Assembly: GCA_004431415.1 (NCBI GenBank)
Contig: QPMI01000064.1
Coordinates: 310,001-374,000 of the forward strand
Origin: Cyanophora paradoxa
Taxonomy: Eukaryota; Glaucocystophyceae; Cyanophorales; Cyanophoraceae
Reading direction: 5' to 3'
Length of the DNA stretch: 64,000 nucleotides
Under the pieces are notes generated by a model. The model made no database searches and was not told the DNA's origin. It saw only the letters and a list, made by a program, of their open reading frames with translations. Shown in pieces: positions 32,001 through 42,490 of the stretch. Made by a program: the position numbers and the translations under genes. Numbering within the stretch: the first letter of the stretch is position 1; every line of letters begins with the position of its first letter.

Positions 32001-35000
32001 AGCGGGATGCTCTGCAGCGATCGCGAGCGTGAGAGCTAGATGGCGACGAGATTTGAAGGGCCCGGGGCAAGATCTAGAAGAGCGAAAGATGGACGCTGTG
32101 ATTAGAAGAGGCGAGCTCGGAAGCGGACCTGCACGAAGCTGTTGAACTGGACGTGGTCAATGAGCATGCGGAAGACGATCGTTATCTGTTCAGGCGAAAA
32201 AGCGAGTTTAATTCACGTTAACGTTGCCCTCGCGATCGACCCGCTTGCCTGGGAGGCGCGGCTGAAGGAGGAGCGAATGGACGAGTAGGAGAGGATACCC
32301 GCCACCGCAATGTAGCCCAGGAGGCCCGCGAGAAGCGTCGCGGCTGACGCGGCGGGGCTCGAGCACCATTGACAGTCGTACTGAGGGGCTTCGATAAGGC
32401 GCGAGATCCGATGTCGCAGAGATCGAAAAAAGTCGAGGCGGCACGCACCGCGCTTGAAGAACCGTATCCGGCGGCGCATGTAGCACAGAAATTGCCCTCG
32501 TATCCGTCGCGGCCTGTAAGGAAGGGATCTCTTCAACAACGGAGAAGCAGCTTCGAATTCAAATTAAAGAAGCAAACACAGCGCGAACAGGCAGAGTCCA
32601 GGCCGCCGAGGCAGCCGCTGTTCTCGCAGCGGACAAGGGTGGAGTAGTCCCATGGTAGGCGCCAGTAGTCCGGAAGGGCAGCCATGAAGGGCCCGCCTTC
32701 GCACGACCCGCCCTCCGGCGCGCAATCATAGCAAACGTTGAAGCGCGCCCCGTCCAGCGTCCCTGCAGCGACCGTAAGCTTAAGGGAAGCAGTTGTTGCG
32801 GACCAGGGACAGCGTCGGGCGATGTGGTAGCACCTTCGCTGTAGTAACCTGACCTTCGCTGTCAGAAAGCGCGGCTGCAGCGGAATTGAATTTCAAGTGA
32901 ACGCAAGAGGCACGAACCCTGTGCGCAGATACAGTCGGAGACATTGTAGCTCCCGATGCGGTTGGTGCGCGAGTTGGCCGGGCACTTTGTCGCCCGCAGC
33001 GAGGCGGGCGCCGGAACGTACTCGTCAACGTCCGATCGCGTGCATTCCACCTGACACGTTAACGTTGCCAAGTTGAGCTCGCTCAGCGGACGCAGCATGC
33101 GCAGGGCTACAGCTAGATCATTTAATTTCCGAGAAATTAATTGCAATCGAATTTTTTCGCACCGAGGCGAAGCGGTTTTCGTATGTTCCGGGAGGGCAGG
33201 GGATGCACGAGACGGCCCCCGCAGAGGCGGCGAAGTAACCGGGACTGCTCCAGGGTCATGATCACGCAAGCCCAGGCCGAGCGACCGGGCCGGAGAGCAT
33301 GCGCACCTGCAGGGCTCGCACGAGGCGGAACCGTTCGTTTGCGCGGCGGTGCCGGGGCTGCTCGTCGCAATCGGGGTCACGCAATGCGAGGCCAAGCAAG
33401 CGATCGCGAGCGGGGATGAAACCTGCATGGGATGCATCGGTCCGACCTGGCTTTGGCGGAGTAGGTTCCGGCGGGGCACTCTCTGCACGTCCGGAAGCCA
33501 ACCTCCGAGTACTGGCCCGCCTTGCAAGGGGTGCACGTGCCGGTCCCGTTCGCCGTCAGCTCGAGGGCCGTCCCGGCGGCGCAGGAGCCTGCGGTCCATT
33601 AATATTAGCACAGCGTCGGCGGACGTCGACGGCGCGGGGGTCTAGATCTGCTGACCGTCGTAGGGCTTGAGGCCGCCGCGCCAGACGAAGGGTGGCTCCG
33701 CCGGTTCTATCGCCCCCGCGATGGTGATGCGCCCGACGCGCCTCCAGGCGTTGCCCTGCCCGGAATATATAAGAATATTAATATTAGTATCTATGGCTTT
33801 CCGCAGGATTTGCGTGAATCGCAGCCGCGCACATCAAACTGGACGAGGGCGAAAGGGGCGATGCGGTCGCCGTTCGCGTCGAGGTTTATTCTGCCCGAGA
33901 GGCCCTCGATAGGGTTGTTAATGATCCAGTTCTTGAGCTGCGTGCCGAAGGGCACGGTGGCCCGCTGACCGATTGGGGCGTACGACCCGTTGAGCTGCAC
34001 GCCCGAGGCGAGGAGGCCGTGAAGAGCGCGGGCCACCATGTAGACGGCGTCTGCTCCGAGTGCCGCATAAGTGTCTGAGGGTGAGGACGTGGGCCCGTCA
34101 GGTCTCAAATCAAAGAAATCAAGCGGTGCGCAGCGCCAGTTGCAAAGCCGCTCGCCGATGGTGGGAGCTCCCGATCCGGGATAATCCGAAGTGGACTGCG
34201 CCGCCCAGCGCGAGAGGAAGGCCGTTGTAAGAGGCGACGTCTGCTCGCATACAGTGCTCAGCATACGGCGCTTTTACGTGTACGGATCGAGAAAGATGGT
34301 GATGCAAAAAGAGGGGCGCGCCGTGCTAATCTCAGGCTGCAGGCCAAGGGACCCGTGCAGCATGCTAGGCTGGATGCCGCGAGGTCGTCCCCCAAGCTCG
34401 CCCACCGCCAGCCCGTCGCCCCTGAAAACGATAGAGGGTTAATGGCGCCGGAGAATTCTAGAAGAAAACGAGGGCGAAAACACACCCCAAGTACACGTAA
34501 TCAGGCCCAAGCATGCCCACCCGCTGAGCGCTCTCGAAGATACTGGACTGGTTGCTTGCACCCGAGAAAATAGCGATGATATACACGGCGTTCTGTTTTA
34601 GGGCCAGAAGCTGCTGCGTCTTGTCGGGATTTGCTGCGGTCGACTCGGCGCGAGACAGGGGCAGTTTGATATCCTCCGGCATACCGTCGGAGAAGGTTGC
34701 GAAAGCAGCCACCCGGAGGCCGATGTTCTGCGCTTCCGCGATGAACGCCTGCCCAAAACCGTTAGGAAACGACGAATTAGGCACAGCACGCAGCGGCGGA
34801 GCGCTAGCGGGCCTTGGCGATGCCCTGGCCGTAAGCCTGCCCGAAGGCGTTAGGAAATATACATATATAGGCGAAGGGTAAAAGGGGCTCAAAGCCTACA
34901 TCATTCGCGTACAGAACGCCGCAGGAGCGCCAGCCGATATTGTAAATCGTGCGGGCCAGCGCCGGACCCTGGAACACGTCTGAAGGGAAACTTTCGAATT

Positions 35001-36009
35001 CAGCCCTCGACCGTGGCCTGCAGCGGCCTAGGCACTGATCATGAGCTCGAGGGGGTTTCCCGAACCGCTCGGAATGTTTCTCAGGAAGCTGTCGTACTGT
35101 CGACATCGGAGGCGTCAACATTTGGAAGGCGCTGGCCACGGCTCGCTACAATTTAATAGGCAGAGGGCGAGAGAGCGAATGCGCACCATGGATTTTTGAC
35201 TGAGATCGGGGTCCGTAGCTGCCGGGCTGATTTGCACGAGCCGGTAGGGCCGCAGGAGGTAGGCCACGGGTTTTGCCACGCTGCTTATCGTCATGCCTGC
35301 ATGGCAGATCTAGATCAGGCTGTGAAGGGTGTGGCGTGGCGGACGTGGCGGGCGCAAAGACCGACGACGGCGGTGAGGGAGTTTTCTAAGAGCGCGACCG
35401 ACTGCTGTGGGGTATTCACGGAACCGACTCCCACGTTGAATGTTCTGCCCCGGCCACGCAAACCCGGTCAGTGGCAGTGGGGCAGCGAAATTAAAGAGAT
35501 CTAGAGGGCGGGATTCTAAGAATAGATGGCAAAAAGGATGCGGACATACATAGGCTCGATAAGGTGGTTGGGAAGGATGCTTGTGTCGTTGTTGACCAGG
35601 TCGCAGGCGAAAATAATTCCAGCGCTGCGCGCACGTGTACATGTGCATGCGGTAGTTCCTACATCAGCGCATACGCGTATACACGCAGAATACAGAGCTC
35701 GAGAGCGAAATGCAGCACAAAATCTCCCACGCACCCAATGATCCTTCCGCCATTGCTATCTGGGATGAACACGCCCAGCCGGAACTTCCCCTGCGTCTTT
35801 CCGACCGCCGGCAGGGGCCGGTTCGGTCCAACGCGCGCTGCTGATGGCACGCCCTGGGACTCGGCGCGCTGAAGCAGACCCGCTATGGCCAGGAGAACGA
35901 TGAGGAGAAAGGCGTTGCAAGGGGCCAGCTGCAGGCCCGAGCGAAAGGCGCGTGCGCAGCCCGGCGCCGCTCGGGCTGGGCCGAGGCCGCTCGCCGGAGT
36001 CCGGCGCAT
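29020..36009 (-). CDS. receptor-like multi-TM protein with ligand-binding domain
   Basis: This is a large surface receptor. It starts at 36009 with a signal-peptide-like core (AFLLIVLLAIAGLL). The ligand-binding region follows the type-1 periplasmic-binding/ANF pattern: KFRLGVFIPDSNGG, ACDLVNNDTSILPNHLIEP, QQSVALLENSLTAVVGL, FPSDVFQGPALARTIYNIGW, FGQAFIAEAQNIGLRVAAF, FESAQRVGMLGPDYVYLG and DTYAALGADAVYMVARALHG. Cys-rich segments follow (CPANSRTNRIGSYNVSDCIC; CYDCAPEGGSCEGGPF then PDYWR; FCATCAAGYG). The membrane half has AATLLAGLLGYIAVAGIL, IPLKWPNLLITILSFSS, FLIQPSVSSMVLDLFRC, FLFEGYRAKLHYFEIVQIYRK and RLVNGLNVASVAINLFTVF. The C-terminal tail is cytosolic, Ser/Pro-rich. Introns lack GTACCCC. 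The membrane half resembles Cys-rich GCC2/GCC3-type algal and oomycete proteins, not the class C GPCR 7TM. Exon limits are approximate. Confidence 0.8.
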
Positions 36010-37157
36010 GCTGCCGCAGTGCAGCTGCAGTTGGAATGATGAGCTGACCGTCGACGTCGGACGCTGCTGTTCAACGGTTTGTGCCGCAGTGCAGCGCGGT
36101 TGCAATTGCTGCTGCTGCTCAGCCTGATTTAAATCTGCTGGCGAAATTGCTGCAACGTAAAAACGTGCAGCGTGCAGCCGCTGAGCTGCAGGCCAGCTGC
36201 ACAGCCTGCACTGCTGCTGCAGCTGCCGCGGTGCGGCAGCCGGCGCCTGCAGGCATCAGGCTTATAATTACTAAGTTAGCGACCGTCCGACGGTCGGACG
36301 TAGCGATAGTTATAGCTATTGCATCAGACTTTGAGCGCAACGTAGTTATAGCCTGCAGGTTCAACGGTCACCGGCCCTGACACCGGGTTGCAGCAACTTG
36401 CAGGCTACTTGCAGCTTGCAGCTGAGCTCGACGGCTGCTCGAGCCTCGAGCGCCGTCCCGAGTCCGCGACGTTCTGAAGTTATCAGATTTATATATTCTA
36501 GCTCATGTATAGCGATAGATCGATATCTCGCGATTCCGATCTAATTATATAAATCATTGAATATCACAGTATACCAAGTATCACCTGAGGAGTCAGTGAC
36601 TCAGTGCCACGTGCACGCACTGCACGGTGCACGCCGCAGTGCGGCCGCACGGTGAGGATCCGGAGTCTGAGGTCCAGACTGAGGACGTCGACGTCGACCA
36701 GCTCTTCAGTCTGTCGATCGGACGCGCGGCCACGCGCCGGCGCCGGATCCGGATCGGATCGACCGCCCGGACCGGCCCGGGAAAGGCCTCGGATTAGACT
36801 AATAATTATAAAGTATACTGCCATAGTACAGACTATCATAGTATATACTGTAAAACATGCAATATCCAGCGTCACTTTATTTCGTCAAAACCCGAAAAAT
36901 GCGCCGAAATTGTGGTTCGTCGGCATCATGTTTTCGGCAACACAGCCAGTCCGCCTAGGCGGCGGGTACATTGATCCTTTTTCTGCCATACATCTGCACA
37001 ATTCTGGCAGTTTCAAATATTCGGCATCGCAATAGCGCCGAATATTAAGTGCCGCCGGAGATTTCATGTTTTACAGTATGAGTCGGACGCCTGATCGGCG
37101 GTGATCACCGACTCGACGCCGAGTCGGCGACTCCGATGAGTCCGATCGCGATCGTGA
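36010..37157. other. gene-poor, palindrome-rich region
   Basis: The region upstream of the receptor has dense CAGCTG/CTGCAG words at 36000-36430. From 36600 to 37157 there are GACTCG/GTCGAC simple repeats. No coding frame is convincing. The receptor promoter should lie in the first few hundred bases. Confidence 0.4.
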
Positions 37158-37165
37158 CTCGCGAG
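37158..37165. repeat. 8-bp target-site duplication, left
   Basis: CTCGCGAG directly precedes the left end of the hAT-like element and is repeated at 38213-38220 after its right end. Confidence 0.8.
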
Positions 37166-38212
37166 TAGGGCTGGGTTCAGTCACTGTCAGTCAAAGTCAG
37201 AGGGTCTGACTGACCCGACTGAGTCACCAAATTGGCCGACTGAGATTCTCTCAGTCCCATATAGGGCTGCGCACAGTCCACCTCAACCCCCACCCGGTCG
37301 GTGGGCCCGCTGACTGTTACCCGCCGGTGGCGGTCGGTACTACTCGGTAGAGGTGGGGTACTTGCTGCAGTGCGTGAAAATTGACAGGAAATACGCTTAA
37401 TTCTGCACAGCTTCAAGGCGCTACGCGCCTACTCTGTTCCCAACTGTCTAAAGCAAGTGCTTTGCAATTGGGGCGAGTTCAAGCCAGTTGTGGGGGAAGC
37501 CGGGGTGGTTGATGCTCAGGAGGGGTACGGGATATCGCGATCGATGGCGTCAGCTCCCTTGGGCTCCGTCGGATTGAAGAGCGCAGGAGCGCAGGAGAGC
37601 AGGAAGATGAACTAAGCAGAACTTTCCTGGCCTGGGTGCACGGAATATGTAACTTTCGCGCGCGAGAATATGAAATTTTCGCGAGCCTACCCCCCTAGAA
37701 TTTTTATTTGTATGGTACCGGGCGTTGTATGGCGGTGGGCCAGACTTTCCACCCGGTCGGTCGGTGGCAGGCTGCCACTGCCACCGGCCGCCACCGGCCC
37801 AGCCCTAGTCCCATACAAAACCCTGCTGGGAGCGTGCCCCCCTGTGGGCTTTTTCCATCTGAAGCTCGACGTGGATCGACCTAACAAGGATCTTCTGTCA
37901 TCTTACCTCCAGAAAAACAACGAATTCGAAATCTGAACGAAACCGCCCGCGCTACATATAACGAGGCTGACGGGGGCCGAATTCCTTTCACCAGTGTTCT
38001 TAAGCTTTGCTCGCCTAACTTAATAGTAATCACTCCCTACTGCCCGCGCATTGTGCTTGGCAATTTCGATGGATCGCATCTGGGTCATTTCCGGGTCATT
38101 TTCCTCAGTTTTTGCACGGTAGCCTGACTGAACCTCAGGTTGACTGATTCAGTCACAGTCAGGGGGGCTGAGCGACTGGGTCAGGGGTGGAGCCTGACTG
38201 AACCCAGCACTA
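37166..38212. mobile_element. non-autonomous hAT-like DNA transposon, 1047 bp
   Basis: The left end is TAGGGCTGGGTTCAGTC. The right end, reverse-complemented, is TAGTGCTGGGTTCAGTC, matching at 16 of 17 bases. The element is flanked by an exact 8-bp duplication, CTCGCGAG. TAG(N)G-type termini with 8-bp duplications are the hallmark of hAT-superfamily elements. The subterminal regions are rich in GACTGA/TCAGTC words on both sides. The interior has no transposase-like frame, so it would depend on a partner elsewhere. Internal duplicated CACCCGGTCGGT motifs occur near 37295 and 37755. Confidence 0.85.
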
Positions 38213-38220
38213 CTCGCGAG
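38213..38220. repeat. 8-bp target-site duplication, right
   Basis: CTCGCGAG is identical to 37158-37165. The target site is itself palindromic. Confidence 0.8.
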
Positions 38221-38456
38221 GCTCGGCGACTCGGCGACTCGACGGCGAGTTGCCAATTGCAAGTTGATCGGACTCGATCCCGGATCCGAATTCGAATTGA
38301 TAGCATGCAAATCTGCGATCGATCGATCGCCGAGTCGACGCCGACGTCCGACGGACCGGCGACGGTCGACTCGACGCCGAGCTCGAGTCGGCAGCCGCGC
38401 CGGCGGTTCCGATCAGATCATTATGGCATGTTCAGTTACTACCATATAACAAAATA

Positions 38457-39522
38457 TTAATGCGCTCGATATTAATGCGTTTTTGGACCCGGACCCCGGA
38501 ATTACTTAATGCGTTTTGAAGCTTTTTGGCGCGATAGGGGGCCGGGTACATGCATATGTACATACAACCTTCTTAATTGGCGAACCCGGGAAGGGCGCGC
38601 AACGTAGGTCGGCGGGGCGGGAGAAGCGCCCGCCGGGCGCGCGCCCGGAGGGCACAGGTCGCCTCAGTAAGGTCTAGAAGCGCTTCTAGCCGCTTAGCCG
38701 CAGTGTCCGTTAGGCGATTCGTTCGTCGGCGGGCGCGGTTGGGCGTGCGGCCCCCAGGTCAGATCAGCGGTCTCAGCAGTGCTCATTGCCTCTAGTTCGG
38801 GCTTCTCTGCGTCGGCGCCGCTCTGCGCAACAGCGCCCGCGCGTTCCAGCATGTCTAGGCGCAAATCTAGCGAGGGCGGACCAAGCTGGCCGCGGCAGTA
38901 GGAGGAGCGACGCAGAGAAGGGCGCGGTGCTCGGGCTCTGGAGGAGATGGCGTGCTGCTCGGCTCCCGCCGACCAGCCTGGGTTCCCGCCGGGCATTGGC
39001 GATGCCGCGCCCAGCTGCAGCTGCCCGCGATGTTGACGCGCGGCTCGCTGCGCGGCGCTGCAGCTCGGCGGCTGGCGGCGACTCTGGACTCAGCGCTCGC
39101 CGTGGAGGCGGCTGAGGAGCGCGGCTCTTGCTGCGCGACCACCAGTTTTTCATCCGGGCCCTAACTAACGGGGCTCCGGTTTTCTGGGCCTACATCTTTC
39201 TGCCGCGCTCACTGCTAGAGGACCGGCGCATATTATGTTCTGGAGACGACTCGGTAGACTACAGCTAAGGCACTAGCTCGACACGACTACTAGCTGTAGC
39301 ACTCTTGTTATCTATCTCCTCTTGCAGTCAGCATCTCAGTATCCGGTAGGCGTGGAGCCGCCGGAGCGGGAGACTGTTGTCAAGTGTGTACGAATGCAGC
39401 AGACTTTCAAAAAAAAAAACAACCTTCTTAATTGGCGTTTTGTTATTAATATTAACGCGCCCCCAAATTAATGCGTTTGAGGCAGAAAAGTTGAGAAAAC
39501 GCATTAAATTGGGACGCATTAA
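38457..39522. mobile_element. candidate TIR element with doubled TTAATGCG ends
   Basis: The left end is TTAATGCG, seven bases, then TTAATGCGTTTT (38457-38483). The right end, read on the other strand, is TTAATGCG, seven bases, then TTAATGCGTTTT (39522 to 39496). The spacing matches exactly although the seven-base spacers differ. A further TTAATGCGTTTT lies inside near 38506, and TTAATGCGTTT near 39469. A direct repeat, ACAACCTTCTTAATTGGCG, occurs at 38564 and 39419. If TTAA is a target duplication, the element would be piggyBac-like in insertion. The GC-rich interior (38.58-39.16 kb) shows no clear transposase. Confidence 0.5.
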
Positions 39523-40690
39523 TTAATATTATTCTGTTATAATTATGCGGTGCTACCCAAACTTACCCCCCCCAAATGTTTTGTTTTTGAATCTTATAAA
39601 AAACAAAAACAAATCACAAAAACTCTCAGTTATCATGAGTCAGTGAATCGACAGTGATCATGAATGCATATCATATGTATGTCGGACTCACAGAGTCACA
39701 ATGCACGTGTCTGATCAGAACCGCCGGCCGCCAGACTCTGAGACTAGTACTGGTGCCACTGGGGCGCCACTGGGCCAGTGGCCCAGTGCCCGCCACTGGC
39801 TCGCGCGCCACTGGGCCAGGGCCCAGGGGGCGCCACTAGTCACTGAGTACTGCCGCGCCAATTGCAACCGAGGCCCAACTTCCGCCCAAGGGCCGACCCG
39901 GCCGAGGCCCGAGGCTCGAGCCTCGGAGGCCCCTGACTCAACTTGAGGCCCGCAGGCTCCGCAGCCTGCGGCCGCTCGACTCCCGCTGCGACTCGGCGAG
40001 TCCCGCAGCACTGCGGCTACCGTAGTACCGGTATCATAGTATTGCCACTGTTTTCTTGCAACTCCCGGCCGAGTTGCCACAAGTTGCCCCCATCTTGCAA
40101 CTGCCGCAGTGCGGCCGCCAACTTGCGGCGCCCAGTCACTTCATGATCAACTCACTTGATCATGAAGTTGGGCGCCAATTGCAACTCTCAGACTAATTGA
40201 ATTCGAACTCGCCGAGTCGGCTGCGACTCCGAGGCTCGGCGGCGACTCGAGCTCGCCGGCAAGTCGCGATCGGCGCCCGGCAGGCCGCGGCGGCGGCCAG
40301 GTACGTCGGCTGTTGGCGCTAAGTTCGCCGCCAATTGCAAGCGCTAGCGGCGCCCGGCGGCCAAGTTGCGCCGCCAACATTACTAAATTATATATAAAGT
40401 TAACAGCGGCCAACTCGAGCTCAGTGACTTGTGGGCCAAGTAAGTCGTGGCAACTTCCCCCGGGCCCGGGCCCGCCAACTTGGCAACTTGCCAAGTTGCT
40501 CCAACATGTACAGCCTCCAAGTCGCCGCCAGTGGCCCGGCGGCCGGGCCCGCCAACTCGGCGCCAAGAGGTCCGCGCCCCAACGGACCTGGCAACGGTGC
40601 GGTGTCGGCCCGGCGGTGCCACGTTACACTGCCAACACTGCCAAGTACTAGTCGGTGGCACTCGGTGCTCCAGCGCCGGTGCATGGCGGC
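39523..40690. other. gene-poor, inverted-repeat-rich region
   Basis: The region contains many overlapping palindromic words (GCCACTGGGCCAGTGGC-type at 39760-39835; GGCGCC, GCCGGC and TTGCAA repeatedly). The open frames on both strands are low in complexity and mirror each other, as expected for palindromic DNA. No gene is called. Confidence 0.4.
40127..40176. repeat. strong hairpin, ~21-bp stem
   Basis: GGCGCCCA, a 3-nt bulge (GTC), then ACTTCATGATCAA pairs with TTGATCATGAAGT and TGGGCGCC across a 5-nt loop (CTCAC). The other CATGATCA/TGATCATG words in the window lack this extended stem. Confidence 0.85.
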
Positions 40691-41599
40691 TTTGAATTCA
40701 AAGTAAGCGGTAATATCGGCCTTGGGGAAAGGAGAGGCCCTTAGGTCTGTTGGTCACTTGTCACAAAATTTTAGAAAGCGAAATTCGTATTTTTGAAGAC
40801 ACCTGCTACCCCATTTTAGACCCTGGGGAGCACGATGGTCCGGCCCGTTTTCCTATGAGAGGCCTCTAATGGGCAGTAACAGCACGTCGAAAAGCATCGA
40901 AAAGCATTTTCACGAAAAGCGCAAATAACATTGGTCGTCCGAGTCGAAATTTGAAAATTATTAATTTCAAGAGACCGCACCCCATTCGCTAGGAAATAGT
41001 TTCCAAATTAACGGAGCGCCACGGGGCCGGCCAGCAAATTTGTATGAGACAGAGTCGATGTGTGCCACGAGGTGGGTTTTAAATATACTTGATGCGTTAG
41101 TTGAAAGATTATCAAAATAAACAATTTAGACAGAGCCTTATTACTGCGAATTACATTCAAATGATTCATAGATTATTATTAACCACCTCCAAAAAGCGCC
41201 GAAAGTCGTTTTCAAAAATATAAGCTGAGACGACCAATGGGCCCCTCGGGGCCTGTACTCGGTACAATTGCGGCCGATTGGGCCCCGCATCGATATCTGT
41301 ACCCTTGCGACATAATTTTGTACCCTCTCACTTGAGTGTGTACCCTTGCCGAGTGGACCCCCTTCTCCTCCCCCTCCCCCGTAACCGCGCGCGGTTGCGG
41401 GCCCCCGTTTTAAAACAAAGAGCTGCCACCCTCACGCCTTGAAGCCCCAAGACCCAAGGCCACTCCTGCTCCGCAGGGACTCGCTTGTCAATAAACCGTG
41501 CGCGACGCTGCGGCGACAGAGCTAGAGGCTAGAGCAGGTGAAATCAGCGCTAGCAGCCATAAATTTCAAAACGGCGAATCAAAGCAAATCAGCAACTAA
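40691..41599. other. intergenic, no gene seen
   Basis: AT-rich non-coding sequence. It has an AAAAGCATCGAAAAGCAT duplication near 40890 and three spaced TGTACCC words near 41298-41345. No RNA gene was recognised. Confidence 0.4.
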
Positions 41600-42165
41600 G
41601 CTATAAGATCTACACCGCATCGGCACTCGAGCTCGCTACTACTACTGAGTCGCTAGCTGTGCTCGCTGTACGTCACTCGCTGTCAGGCTCGGGGTCCTTG
41701 CGGGGCCATCCCCTCCTCCTGGCGCCCTTCAGGGGAAGCGGCGGCGTCTGCGGCGAAGCGGGGCGGGGCGGAGCGGGGTGCGGGGGTGAGCAAGTCAACG
41801 AAGTGAGGTGGCTCTGGTCCGGCGCCAGCGCCAGCTCACCAGCATCAAGGGGGGTAGAGACTCGGGCTCGGGGGCCTCCCCACCCAGGCCCAGCTCCTCC
41901 AGGGGTACGGGCGGCTCCTCGCAGGGCTGCGGGGGTACGCGATGAGACTCTTAGGAGAAACCTGAGAAGGCAGGGGGGGGTACGGCACCCTGAGGAGGGA
42001 GCGGAAGTTGGAGTACTCGTCGACGGAGGTGCGGGCGACTCGTTCGGCGAAGGCCGAATCGGAGGGGGAGAGGGCCGACGACAGGGAGACGCGGGGGGTA
42101 CGGGGTTTCGAAGAATCCGGGTCGGAAGGGGAGGAGGAGTCCGGGGGCTCGGGATCCGGGCTCTC
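41600..42165 (-). pseudogene. truncated duplicate of mTERF gene 3' end
   Basis: About 500 bp here are nearly identical to the 3' end of the mTERF gene and its downstream flank at 49.05-49.59 kb. This includes the last exons (ARTSVDEYSNFRSLL-type reading, the acidic C-terminus with EEPPVPLEELGLGGEA) and their GTACCCC introns. Similarity stops abruptly near 42145-42165. The copy has no upstream mTERF exons and cannot make a full protein. The two copies are in the same orientation about 7.4 kb apart, bracketing the MYND gene. Confidence 0.8.
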
Positions 42166-42490
42166 ATATCTAGAGTTTCCCTCTGGACAAATGATCGAGC
42201 TCTAGATCTCGATTTCGATCATGTCTGAGGGGTGGCCTCCTAGGCCTTAGGCATCCGAGCTCTCACCACGTGCACGCCCCGCCCCGCCGCAGACTGCGGC
42301 AAAAGTCGAAGCCCCCGCTTCTCCTGAAAGGCACCGCAAGTTCCTCCTGCCTTCCTGCCAAATTTAAAACGTGCATGTGGTAGCTAGAGGAATGTGCGAT
42401 ATATACATCTTTTGCTTCGGCGGCGAATTAATTGAAATCTACGACAAATTAAAACAAATTATATGTAAACAGTAACCAAAGGAGTGAACG

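Noticed and set aside
37670-37936. 88-residue ORF inside the hAT-like element as a transposase remnant
   Set aside because: It has no hAT dimerisation or catalytic motif, and its composition follows the surrounding repeat.
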